From Dimorphilus gyrociliatus (lineage: Eukaryota > Annelida > Polychaeta > Dinophilidae): a DNA stretch of 64,000 bases. Under the pieces are notes generated by a model. That model made no database searches. It saw nothing but the letters and a program-made list of their open reading frames with translations, and was not told the DNA's origin. Shown piece by piece: positions 32,791 to 44,570 of the stretch (positions are counted from its first letter, which is position 1; every line of letters begins with the position of its first letter). Location: NCBI GenBank assembly GCA_904063045.1, contig CAJFCJ010000042.1, forward strand, positions 1 through 64,000. Reading direction: 5' to 3'. A program made the position numbers and the translations under genes.

Positions 32791-33216
32791 CATGTATGTA
32801 ACTGCCAGTGACTGTTTACTTTTTATGATATTCGTCCTCACATTCTACACCAATTAGAGGGTAATCTATCAAGTAACCGCAGGTATAATAGTCAATTAGC
32901 TACCTCTCAACACATGTAACATAGGAAGACCTAGATTCAATTCTATGTTCCTTCCTATGTACATATGTAGCCCATCCTAATTTCATGATGCAACTCAGAG
33001 CCATATTCATTACTGCACCATGAAATTCCACTGAATCTAAGGCAAGGGGTGATTTCACCTCCAATTTGGACTTGGAATATTTTTGAAAAAATGTTTATTC
33101 CTGCTACAGGTATTATTCACCTGTTGAAATTTTTCTAAGTCCAATACCTAACAATATCACAACAATATCACAAATTACTTGAACTGATTTTAGTTTTGTG
33201 CATGTGTTGAGTGTTG
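32791..33216. other. Intergenic, nothing recognised
   Basis: No supported feature between the inverted repeat and the retroelement gag-like fragment. Confidence 0.35.
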
Positions 33217-33822
33217 TTAGATCACCCAGCCAGGTGCTATGAGTTGCTTGTGTTGGGTCCAGTATTGTTGGAAGTTGAGGTACCAAGGTGTAAGTAAAGC
33301 AACCATCTTATTTCTCATAATGAACTCCTTGCATAAAAGTTGAGATATTTGTTTGAATACAGTTTGTAGATTTTGGAAATTCTTGTTAATATTATTAAGT
33401 AAGAGAGATGTTCTAACAGCATTATCAATGTCCAATTTATGGTATTTTGGTGGTGTTTCCATTGTGTGTTTATCTATATATTATTTGGGAACAACAGAAA
33501 TACATTGCAAGAGTGTGAATTTTCCATTTGCTTTCATTACTTCAAATTGATTGCCTGTTGGACTTTCATACCAAACATTTAATTTTGGTAATGGGTTGAA
33601 AGTGATTTCTTTGTGTTTCAATTTGAATTCTTTTAGTCTGATTCTTACTGTAGGTTTTAATTTGGAATTATTCAGCATTGTCAGAATGTAATTGTTATCA
33701 ATATCCCAAATGTCTGGCGAAATAATTTCATTCAAAATATATGTTTTTACTAATGTATTTTGTTGTATTGTAATTGTACAAATATCTCGTTCGCCACAAC
33801 AGTATTGGTCCTGTTCAATCAT
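33217..33822 (-). pseudogene. Gag-like start region of a Ty3-like element
   Basis: Minus-strand frames from ATG 33820-33822 to 33481 and 33217-33462. The first encodes MIEQDQYCC at its start and a module SPxxWxxDNxYIxxML...LNVWY...GK that also occurs, in permuted order, in the ORF at 59533-60051. It begins directly after the LTR, as expected for gag. The two frames differ, so a frameshift separates them, and no downstream pol is attached on this side. A similar start follows the LTRs at 37.1 kb and 62.7 kb. Confidence 0.5.
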
Positions 33823-33825
33823 TGG

Positions 33826-34081
33826 TCAACTCACCAAAGTACTGGTCCAAATAGAACCTTTGAAGTTTGTCCACAAAGTAGCCTCAATAAATGTAATTTA
33901 GGTAGAAATTAATCAACAAAATGCCAGTTCATCATCCAAAGAATATGTATTGAGTAAATGAGTTTCTAGTTCTAAACAAGTAAGCTTAAACAGCTAGCTA
34001 ACAGTTGAAGAACTGAACTGCCAAGCTGGGAAATGTATTTCCTTTTATACATTTACCAAAGCTTGGGTTCAATTTGTCAAA
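33826..34081 (-). repeat. Long terminal repeat of a Ty3-like element
   Basis: Reverse complement matches 37098-37360 over about 260 bp, starting TGACAAATTG on the minus strand. It contains TATAAAAGG (34043-34049) and is followed by a gag-like ATG at 33822. A third copy lies at 62700-62930. The exact 3' end is not fixed. Confidence 0.75.
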
Positions 34082-34328
34082 AGAGTAAAATAAAAAGTGA
34101 AATGCAACAAAAACATTAAAGATTGTTATAATTCCTACAAAATAGAAGTTATTCTACAATTTCTTTAAACCTAAAGTCTAAATATCAATATGTTATTATA
34201 TCTAAGTGTACAACTAATGATATTGATTGGGTTCTTAGCAACATGTGATACTTTCTATCACCTTCTCTACACTAATCATTATAAGTTACAATATTTTCTT
34301 TATCTGTTTCATTTGCATTTCTCAGAAG

Positions 34329-35396
34329 TTATTTCTTTTTTCCTGTGTAATTTTCCAATCTTGTTGCCTCAATATTAGAAATAACTTGAAATTTTTGGTT
34401 TATTAGCATTTTCCTGACTGCATAGTTTGACTCTTGAAGATCTGTTCTAAATACATCCATTGCTTTTTGTGGAACTAATACTCTTGTTCCTGGTCCTCCA
34501 TATCCTCTTATGTATCTGTCTTGATATGGAAGATCCATAATTGCATAATTTGGGCTTGAAAAGTATCCTCCTAGCTTAATGCATTCTATATTTTTTGCCA
34601 CAGCTTTCCAAGGTGAGGTATGGCCAAGAAGGTGTTGTCCTTTCTTTGGATTAAATATAATAATTGAGTCCAGTGTTCTACAGAATTTATGTTTTATAGA
34701 ACAGTCTTCCATATATTCCAAATTTGTAGTTATTTTATCTCGGCTGGGCTGCCAATAAGCTTTACCAATTTGTAATATTGTTGTGAATTCTTCAACAACT
34801 GTTGTTCTTGGTCATTTGTAATATGGTCCCTTGTTTTCATCAAACACCAGAAGTTTTCCTTTCTGAAGAAGTTTTTGTCCCTTAAGAGTTTTTTCAGAAT
34901 AAAGCATTCTTCTACATAGTTTTTCAGTTAAGCTAAGTGTTTGTTTTTCAATTCTGTGCTTTTTTGCCCCAAAGAAGTAATATGTATAAAAGTTGATTCT
35001 TCTTTTCGCCATACACTTAACTGCTTGAATTGCTAAATTGTCAGCATTAATTTCATACACATTAGCCATAATTTTGATCATTTGTTTGGTTTCAAAGGTA
35101 CAAATGGGTTCATCTGCTAAATCAAATGATTGATGTACTTGTTGTCCTTGGCAAAACAGTACTGCTAGTAGCATTCTTACAGTTATGTTTGCTTTTGTTA
35201 TGGATACATTTGCTTGAACCAAGTTTAAAGAACAGATTACTAGCAAAGTGTAGATTATAGATCCTCTGATAGGAAGTGTTTGACCAGATCTTTGTTGCTT
35301 TTCTACTTTAATTGCATTAACTGCTATAGGTTGTTTGTTAGCTAGTCTTAATCTACTGGCATGATAGAATTTCCTTTTATCTGCCAATATTTCCAA
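34329..35396 (-). pseudogene. Third ORF (env-like) of the Ty3-like element, frame-disrupted
   Basis: Two minus-strand frames (34812-35396 and 34329-34721). The first has an internal hydrophobic segment followed by NVS and NIT glycosylation-type sites, as in the surface-protein-like third ORF of some insect and worm Ty3 elements. It lies between the integrase and the LTR, the usual place for such an ORF. A frame break near 34720-34812 separates the halves. The env-like call rests on position and this leader only. Confidence 0.4.
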
Positions 35397-35497
35397 TTCC
35401 TATAAACATTTTGTAGTATCAGTAGCAGTTTCCAGGTATGGTCCATTCCATTTGCTTGTATTTATTCTGTTCATTCCTTGACCAATGTATTCATTTC

Positions 35498-36685
35498 TTA
35501 TGTGTACCCAGTTATCCACTTTGTAAATTGGTGGTTTTCTGGTAATTGTTTTATTGACTCTATCTCTATATTTCTTCTTTGGTCTGTGAGAATTTCTTCT
35601 GGAATACCAAACATTGGGAAATAATTAAAAAACAAATGTTTTGAGATTTCCTCAGCTGCTTGAGTTTTTAGAGGAAAAACATTGGTAAATCTTGACATGT
35701 GATCTATAATGACAAGCATGTACTTGTAAGAATCATGTCCAGTAAGAGGTCCCATTATGTCCATGGCAATTCTTTGCATTGGTAGAGTTGGATGAGGTGT
35801 TTCAACCAACAAATGTTTGTTACTTGGTGCACATAACTGTTTACAAAATTAACAATTTTTTATGTGATCTTTAACTGTTTTCTTTAGCTTAGGATGCCAA
35901 AATGCTTGTTCCAAAGTATGAATAGTTATATCAACACCATAGGGTTCAAATAGTTGGTGTTGGTGAATTTGTCCAAGTAGGTTAGTTAAAGTTGAGAAAG
36001 GAATTACAAGTAGTGGTTGACAACCATTTAGATACCATATTAAGTCATCTTTCACGAACATCCCTTAAATGTAATTTTTATATTCATTCAATGAGTCATC
36101 CTCAATATTTTCTCCTTCCAATTTATCTACTGCTTTCATTAATGGAGTGTCTAGTAATTGTTCTTTATAAAAGTTTATTTCAACTGGTGCAACTTTTAGT
36201 TTCATTATTTGAGCTTGATGTTCTTTTAATTCTTCATCAAAATCATTATCTAAATTATCATTCAAATAATCATCCAATTCTTCTAAATCTTCAGTGTCAA
36301 TATAAAAACATTTAAGCATATCCTTTCTTTCTGCTAATTGGGGAACTGTATTGCCATTTTGTTTCTCTTCATTTAACCTCTCCTTAAGTAAATTTTGAAA
36401 ATCAATTACTTCATTAGTTTCTCCAATTTTTGATATCCAGTCTGCTCTGTTACTTCTTCCTGGTATGTAAATTATTTCAAAATCCATATCCATAAGTGCC
36501 ATAACCCATTTAACAGTACTTGAATTTAATTTGTTTTGTACAAATGTTTGACCCAAATTTTTGTGATCAGTATAAAGAAAAAATTTCTTATAATGCAAGT
36601 AATGGGAGAATTTTTGAACTGCCCAATAGACAGCAAAAGCTTCTTTTTGGTAGGCTGCATATCTTAGTTGTGTGTTAATGTACAC
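35498..36685 (-). pseudogene. Ty3-like pol fragment: RNase H, zinc-binding domain and integrase core
   Basis: Three minus-strand frames in pol order. 36065-36685 is RNase H-like, with AYQKEAFAVYWAVQKF, FFLYTDHKNL and IIYIPGRSNRADWIS. 35849-36061 carries an H-H-C-C integrase zinc-binding region (HQHQLFEPYG, TVKDHIKNC). 35498-35812 is the integrase core with AMDIMGP (first Asp) and EEILTDQR (second Asp). Protease and reverse transcriptase are missing upstream of 36685. The breaks between frames and the missing parts make it inactive. Confidence 0.85.
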
Positions 36686-37097
36686 TTACACATAATGACA
36701 TATTGATATTTAGACTTTAGGTATAAATCAACTTTAGAATAACTTCTGTTTCATGGGAATTATAATGGTGGAACTTTATAAAGTCTTTTATTTTGTAGAA
36801 TAAGATTCTAGAACTTTAGAAAGAACTCTATTTCATAGGAAATAGATTCTTTGCCCATGTTAGATGGAGCCACTATGCATTTAACAAAGGAACAAAGAAC
36901 ACAGAAAAGATGCATGTCAAATTTGTTACATTTTAGGCAATACCAGATGCTACCTAAGCAGGCCTGTGCTGCAGTGGCACATGTTGGCCATGTGGTGTTC
37001 ATCTCATCATTGTATTCTATATGTGTGATATAATAGTCTTTCATATTTTTGTTACTTGTCGATTATGAGACTGCTATATTTTGCCCTCCTAATCCTT

Positions 37098-37360
37098 TGA
37101 CCAATTGTACCCAAGCTTTGGGAAATGTATAAAAGGAAATACATTTCCCAGCTTGTCAGTTCAGTTCTGTAACCATTAGCTGGCTGTTTAAACTTACTTG
37201 TTTAGAACTAGAAACTCATTTACTCAATACATAACCTTTGGATGAAATATTGGTGTTTTATTGTTTAATTTCTACGAAAATTACATTTGTTAATACTGAT
37301 TATGGATGAACTTAAAAGGTTCTATTTGTTTGAGTAATTTGGTGAATTGATAAATGATTG
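37098..37360 (+). repeat. Ty3-like LTR in inverted orientation to the one at 33.8 kb
   Basis: It starts TGACCAATTG, has TATAAAAGG (37128-37134) and continues to a gag-like ATG at about 37350 with EDEYCSE and TITIQQ. The two LTRs point away from a common element body, which a single intact provirus would not show. Confidence 0.75.
37128..37134 (+). promoter_or_regulatory. LTR TATA box
   Basis: TATAAAA in the same context (AAATG-TATAAAAGGAAAT) in both LTR copies. Confidence 0.6.
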
Positions 37361-37439
37361 AAGAGGATGAATACTGTTCTGAAGAAGCAGAAATTCCAAC
37401 AATTACAATACAACAAAGTACAGTACTGTATCCTACAAA

Positions 37440-38945
37440 GTAATTCCAGTGGAAATGTACAATTTTACAAGGTCAATACTTGTTTTATCTATATAAATTT
37501 ATAGAACACTTATATCCCATATCAGTCAGATTATAACATTTCCTAAATTTTCTTTGAGCCTACCAATTTTTATGCCTGTCACTTTTAATCAACAAATGCA
37601 TCATAAATATTATGCCTTCAATCTGGGATTTAACCCAAAGAGTGTCTACAGTAATAGAATATTCCTTTAAGAATTTTCTCTGTCTAAAATGGTAATGCCT
37701 CCCTTTGCAGAGAAAAATGCAGTTTGTCGAAACCCTCAAAACATATACAGATCTCATCTAGTTGACAGATATTCATTTGGTGGAGACTATTCAGTTTTAC
37801 TCACTGTACAGACATTTCTGTTTTGGAACTCTAAGAAAAATTGAATTTTACAGAAAGCTAACAGATAAAAGTCATATTGGGATTTAGCAAAGCATGGCAG
37901 ATTTATCAGGAATTAAATATAAATTAATTTCTCTAACCACACTGTTCAAACATTGGAATTAAATGATGCGATCCCTGTAGAAGAAAATGAAAAGAGTCAG
38001 CAAAAGAAGCTTTAAATCATTTGCATTGTGAAATTTTGTGAAGTGAAGCTATTTCAGAAAAGGACATTTTCTGAGTTGCTTCATCCCCTAACCCTGATCT
38101 GAAGTGTTATTGAACTACTTCCTACATTCTTGGGTATTTCGGTTAGTGTGTTTGGTTTCCACAAGGTGGCAGAAATATGTTGTATGAACAGCGTACTACC
38201 AGACTTAGATCATGCCTCATTTTAATAGAAAATAGATTTCTTCCTGAAAAAACTGGTAAACATTTTGTTTGAGTTGTTTAGAAAAATTACAATTGAAAAA
38301 GTAATTCAACAAAGCATCTGCTTAATTGTCACTTTCTATCACATAACTTGGATGTTGTTGAAAAAACTGACAGTTTTGGCCCAGCTCTGGACAGTGTTTT
38401 AAGCACTTCATTGTCAAGCAGTTGGAATGAACAGTTGATTGTTTTCCTCCTCCTCCTTCTCTTCCACCTCTTGTTACCTGAAAATGCTTTATATTTTATG
38501 CTGAAAATTAATAGAAAACAAGCCGAATAAGTATGAGTGACAATCTCCATAACAACAAAATTGATCAATAAGAAAATGTATAGAGATATAAATAGAACAT
38601 ATATAGAGGGTAATTTTAACTTAGTTTATTGGCTATTTATGAGTTTTTAGATTTAGTGAGGCAGGGTTAAGTAATAACTAGAATAGAATATAAATGATAA
38701 ACTGAAAATTGAATTAGTTTCTCTTAATGTTTTTTGTCCTACTTTTGCATTTTTTGTGTCATTGGTGTGTTCAATATTAAGTAAATGCGTATGTCAAAAC
38801 TATTGATCAAGGCAGGTAGTGGTATTTATTGGCTAACTTCATAAAATAAGCTACCTTATCTGCTATTTTTTCATTCATAAATTTCTTCTGAAGAAATCTT
38901 TTCATTTGAATGTATCATTAAAATCTCTTATTTTAAAGGGAAAAT
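37440..38945. other. Long stretch without a recognised gene
   Basis: A frame after the ttgcag at about 37711 (KNAVCRNPQNIYRS) may be a stray exon, but I cannot place it. Nothing else recognised. Confidence 0.3.
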
Positions 38946-39340
38946 ATGAATACAACGGAAGCTGATAAGGTAAGGGAGAAATATTAAACTTTAACTAAAA
39001 CTCTAATTATGACGAGTATTATGTGCTGATTTTTCCTTTTTAGGCTTCAATTTCAGTGGTATTTGATAACATCCATGAACCAGCTTCATGCCAAACACTC
39101 CTGAAGTCTACTACAACTAGTTCTTCTATTGTAATGGATACACTTCCTCCTACTATGGCTACTGTTACTGGAGGAGAGCTTACAAAAGTTTAAATCAAGA
39201 GCAATCGTCTGCGAAAATCGTTTCTAAAACATCACTTAAATGGTAAAGTATACTATGGTCTAACAGCAATGATTCTTGGACTTGTAATTATGATTGTTAT
39301 TGTTTATACAAGTTATTATTACAAGTATAAGATGTCATAA
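38946..39340 (+). pseudogene. Small single-pass membrane protein gene with one in-frame TAA
   Basis: Exon 1 is 38946-38969 (8 codons), then a 74-nt GT/AG intron in phase 0, and exon 2 is 39044-39340. In exon 2 the frame has a Thr/Ser-rich stretch, then TAA at 39191-39193, then continues openly through a basic KSNRLRKSFLKHH segment and a hydrophobic membrane helix (GLTAMILGLVIMIVIVY) to TAA 39338-39340. The part after the first stop looks too protein-like to be chance. One C-to-T change from CAA is enough to explain it. Family unknown. Confidence 0.5.
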
Positions 39341-40470
39341 TGTTTTAAGATACAGATTCTTTTAGATGGGCTGAAACATTAAAGCATGACCATATTTAGA
39401 AGTTGCTTTTGTCTTAGAATGTTTTGTCCAGGTACCATAAATGTTGACTTATTTAGAAAAATACTAACATTTGTGCTAAGGAGTTGGTTTTACTAGATAC
39501 ATATTTTATTTGGCAAAATAAAATCCTCAATACCTACTCTTTTTTTAAATGTTAATTATTAATTGTGAATTGAATATTCAAAATGCTTTATTGTCAAAAA
39601 GATAAGTATTTGGTTTATGCTAGTGGTCAATATTTTACATAATTTTTTAAAAGGCTGCAAAGTTACATTAAACTTTCACTCAACGACTAAAAAGTAATCA
39701 CACTAAGCATAGTGGATTTAAGGATGCCTAAAAGCAGCAATGACAACTAGGAATGCTCAAAAATCTCATTATGTATTATCTCTACACAAGCTTTGAGTTC
39801 TGCTATGAAATGCTAGAATTAGAATTTACAATTGAACAATAGGTTCTTATATGCTTAAATGTAAACCTGATTATTTATTGTGGAAGGCTCTTTAACATCA
39901 GTTGAGATTGTAAAATACTTTAAAATCCCATAAAAATGAATTAAGCCATCTTCAGAACATATAAACTGCAGCCAGCAATAACAGAAATTATAAGAGTTAG
40001 TCAACATATGAAAACATATATATCTATAAGAGTGAACTTTCTGGAATTAACATTATCAATTCTCACAGAAATCTCCTCGTTTGAGAAATCAAAAACTTGT
40101 AGTGTGAGTGCAAAAAAGGGATAGCCAGCTCTTACTGGTTGTGCTAATCCCTAACCTATAGTGTTTTGAAGTCTGATATATTAATTCCATCAATACAAAT
40201 TCATAAATTGTTTATAGAAAACATAAATATTTCAATTTTGTCTTATTAAGAATTCTACATGAAAGCAAAAAACATAATGAGTTTTTCAAAATGTCAATTG
40301 TTAAAAATCTATAAACCCTTTCAAATTGATTTTTAATAAAATGAGAGAAATAAATGATGACATTAGTTATAATTTTTGGTCATTTTTATATTTGTATCTA
40401 TGCACCTGTTGCTAATTTGTTAACAGCTGTTAATGGTATTTTCAATCCAATTTTTCTCTCTTCTGTCAGG
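39341..40470. other. Intergenic, nothing recognised
   Basis: AT-rich sequence without a supported feature. Confidence 0.4.
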
Positions 40471-41492
40471 TGTACTCATACTGAAGATGACAGTAAAACT
40501 TGGCTTATAGTCCTATTATTCAAACTATAAGAATTTTAAATAGATCTGGTTCTACTTCTACCAGATTGCGTGATTTGTTCATTGGTACTCAACTATCAAG
40601 AGATGTATCAGTTGTATAAAAATAACTTTCAACCATTTTCTTCAATTGGCACTCCAGTTTCTGCTGCAGGATGTGTAACAATGACGTACAAGAATATGCC
40701 CCACTACTCAACTGCAATGATAATTTACAAAACTATTTCTGGTTTTTTGACAATTTGCCAACCGGAAATATGGAATTTGATTAATATTTCTAAAAATAAA
40801 CCAGCAATAACAGCTCATGTTGATAATGGTAGGCCATTTGCAGCTAATGATGGTCAGTGCAGTTCAGTAAGCTCTGAAGGTGGATTCTGGTGTGCTGAAC
40901 CGGATAAAATAAACCTTCCATGGTGCAAGTTGATTTGGGAAAAGATTCTGTTGTCTTTGCTGTTACAGTTATTGGATCCAATTCAATTGAATTTCAAATA
41001 GAGAATCTTCGTATTGGTTTTTCAAAGAATAGCAATGGTCCAACAAGTGGAATTTTAGTTGAATGTGGCTACAAAGATGGAATTGTACCAGACTATTTTA
41101 CAATGAGATGTCCGCAATGGACAATTGGTCATTTCTTATCAACAATTATTGACCCTCAATCAATCACTAAAACATTAGTTCTATGCCAAATTGATGTTTT
41201 TTGATATAATCTGGACAAAAAATTTATACTTTACATAACTTTTCATAATGAAACCAATTATTTCTATACTAATTATTCAGCTTCAAATGATTGCCATGGC
41301 AACATAAAATTCTCCATAGATTTGTTGAGTTATTCAATAAATTGGTTTAAACTTAGGATGAATGGTGTTGGAATAGAAAGAGAATGCATTATGAAATATA
41401 TTTTTGCAATAATATTTTCACAAAATGAAAATAATGAAAATATAAATCAATGTACACTTTCATATACTGACAATGGTTATTTAAAAGCTTGA
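40470..41492 (+). pseudogene. Decayed F5/8C or fucolectin-like gene
   Basis: Two domain units can be followed across frames. The first shows CTHTEDDSKTW and ILNRSGSTSTRLRDLFIGTQ, the typical fucolectin strand pair; the second shows NISKNKPAIT, WCAEPDKINLPW and QVDLGKDSVVFAV. A lost base near 40920 breaks the LPWWQVDLG motif, stops occur near 40606 and at 41202-41204 (TGA), and the frame then runs on to 41492. Paralogous to the fragment at 58.7-59.0 kb (shared GTQLS motif) and more distantly to the 8.3-kb gene. Confidence 0.6.
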
Positions 41493-43386
41493 GATATGTA
41501 TGATACTTGTATATTTCGGGGTCGATATGTATTCAATATATATTTCAATGTTATTGTAGTATGAATAATTGTCAATCAGTTGTATTATTCTTTTCTGCAA
41601 AGCAACATCTGATGTCTAAAGAAATTTTTACCTTTATTGATTTGTTGAAATAGTTTCAAAAATTATTAACCTATTTCTTTTTTTAGTTTGCAAAAAAAAA
41701 ATTCAAACTTATGAATCACTTTGTAAAAATTTATGATAATTTGTAAATTTAATTCATAAAATTAAAGTCACAAGAGCCAATCTGATTATTAACTGTCTCA
41801 GGATTCAAGTTTTCCTCCAAAAGTATTACTTTATTTTCCCAAACATTTTGTAGATTCTCACAAGTTTCATGAACACTGAATGGAAAAACTTCTTGTAATC
41901 TACAGGAGACTTGTGTTCATGAATTCTTTGGGGAAGTATAGGGTGGATGGACACTGTGAACTATCTCATCAATGGTTTCATAAAAGTTTTCATTATTGTT
42001 TAGCTTTTTGAAGTTTTTGCCAGAGGAGAAGGTGAACATGTCTATATCTTTTGTGGGAGTCACTGACTTATATTGTTTCATTTTCTTCAGCTAAGAAAAT
42101 TACTTCCTTTTCCACTATTTCAGCTGATACTACTTCACCTCCATTTTCATTTTTGCTGTTGCTCAGTTCATGTCCACATTCAATTAATCTTTCATTTTTG
42201 TTATCTTTGTTTTCCCATTTAGGGAAATTTCACTAAAAAACTCAGTATCTTTGATTGATTGTCGTTGCTGTTGCACCTGGAAGAAGAAAAGAAGTAAGTA
42301 ATCTGATGGTTGGATAAATTCAAGGGTAAAAATAGCAAAAACAAATAGTGTAAACCAGAATTTCTTTGTTAACTTGTTGCTGCTGCATACCTATTGCATT
42401 CTTCTTTGAGGGTGATGATCATATCTGACTGGTGGAGGCTAGAGTCATCCTTCATTTCCAATGTTACAACAGATGCATTGGATTGACACCTTGTTGGCTT
42501 ATCTGGACCATAACTCAGAAAGGGAAACAATATTGGATTGGATCCTGTTCACCTATGCCCAACTTTCTTCTATCCTTTCCAATAGGAAGAACAAGATCAG
42601 TCACACAGTATTACCAGTCCATGGGCCATCATACTCACAACAAGGGTATTGGAAACTATTGAGGTTTGCTTGGCAGTGTAGCATCTGGCATACTCATTCA
42701 ATACTTCACTTTACAGGATATAAAATAATATCAAATACTTATAGAAATGATCAGGAAAATCTTGATTCTGTTCCATCCTTTGACTTGGTATCTCGACTGA
42801 AGTGAATTTTAGCTCTCATATGGGGTGATTATGAGGCTGTGCAGCAAGCACTTATGTTGGGTAAGATTCTTGATATAGTAGACAGTTTTCTTTGAGTGTT
42901 TGCTCTGCAAAATTTGCAAGAAATAGTAAAAATAAACAGATAAAATTTAGGATAAAATTATCCAGAGATATCAGAATGTATACTATCTTCAGAAATTTTA
43001 AGCTTTTCAACCTTACACATTTGTCTCTGAGAATTAAGACAATTTCATTCTTAGAAAAAGAACATCAATGCAGTCTGTGCAACCTCTACGAACAGCCCAT
43101 TAAATGGCCATTTGGCTAGTTTTACTGTCTTAAATGTCAACTGTAACAGCCTTTTAACCTCTGGCTTTGAGTAAACTTTCCCATTTTGCTGCTTTGAAAT
43201 CCATGTGTTCCCTCTGTAAGAAAAGAACAAGGTATTGTATTAAAGTTACTGGTAACAAACATAAAGACATTCAAAAATTCTTTGTCCTGGACATTGAGAA
43301 AATTGACACTAATCCAAATTGAATGCTTTTTGGAAACCAATTGTTTATGATTCCATTTTTTTAAAAACACCAAAGTCATCTGGTTT
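41493..43386. other. No recognised gene
   Basis: A 114-codon frame at 42461-42805 and a 75-codon frame at 42892-43119 are open but show no known motif or splice context, so I do not call them genes. Confidence 0.35.
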
Positions 43387-43595
43387 GGGGCCGACAGAAA
43401 ACGTCCCCAAGTGAGATTTTTGAAAGCAACATTTCGGATTGAAAAATGATATAGGAGGGGTAAAGTAGCTTTTGATTTATAGTTAGGGGGGTTCCATCTA
43501 AGGGTTAGGAGCAATCAAAAAGGTTAAGGAGAGACAAGGGCTAGGTTAGGGTTAGGGTTAAATCATGAATTTGGGGACGTTTTTTGTTGTATCCA
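43387..43595 (+). repeat. TTAGGG-family small inverted-ended repeat, best-preserved copy
   Basis: The left end GGGGCCGACAGAAAACGTCC is mirrored by the right end GGACGTTTTTTGTTGTATCC. The core has AGGTTAGGGTTAGGGTTAAA. It is a non-coding 209-bp unit shared with copies at 1.1, 7.2, 29.3 and 55.0 kb; here it lies in the opposite orientation to the first two. Confidence 0.85.
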
Positions 43596-44570
43596 TCTGG
43601 TTTATGCCTATTGTTTTGAAATTTGTCCTTGATTTTAGACAATCAATTTCACAAAACTAAAATTCCAACAACTTGGTAAAATATCAACTGACAGAACAGT
43701 ATATTTTCAACAGCATTTGTTCTACTGATGGTATTTTCTCACAGAGTTGTTGGCATTACATATATTTGTCCAACTTATAATTGAATTAGCTTGCCCAGAT
43801 TGTGGGCAAGGTACAATTTAAATAGTTTAGCAAAGGTGTGGTCAAATGGTAATTGAATTACCCTTTCTAAATGTTGAACATAGTAACATCCTGTTACTAA
43901 ATAAAAATGTAAACTAGACAGTTACGCAGTTGCAAAGTGATGATTGGACACTAGAGAAAAGTCTTCAAGTATATACCTCCTCACTGCTTTACTCCAACAA
44001 GCTAACATCAACCAGGGAGGATCAATTGGAACCAACATCCACTAGGACCTTGCTGTTTCCCCAACCTTGAACACTAGTTTGGTAACTTCCCAATCTACTG
44101 TTAACCACCACTTACTCTACTATTGAACTTTCATACTGTTACTTGTCTAAGTATTCTATTTTGAATACACCACTTCAAAGAAAACACTTTGTTTAAAAAC
44201 ACCTACTGTTATACTTTGCAAATCCATAAATTACCAAGACACACTTAAACTAGGTAGGATTGTAGATGTAAAGTAGTGATTGGGTAACATAAAAAAGTCT
44301 ACAGATATGTCATAAACTTGAAATTTTTTACACTTTAAAAGATTTTACAACTAGTTCTCAACATATTTTCAACAATAGCTAAAATTCTTTAACAATGCAT
44401 GACTAAAAATAAAAACAACATTTCTCTGCCAATATCATTTGTATTTATTACAATCATAAATCTTTAATTATAACACATACACTATCAATCAAATCCATTA
44501 ACATCAACTGAAAGAAGGAAATGATATTATCAAACATGACAAAACTAATCATTCCCATTGAGGTCCCATT
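43596..44570. other. Intergenic, nothing recognised
   Basis: It precedes the 3' end of the PAN array on the minus strand. No supported feature. Confidence 0.4.

Noticed and set aside
37711-37832. Stray exon KNAVCRNPQNIYRS
   Set aside because: It has an acceptor but no donor partner, no neighbouring exon and no recognised domain.
42461-42805. 114-codon open frame
   Set aside because: No domain, leader or splice context was seen; an overlapping frame is also open.
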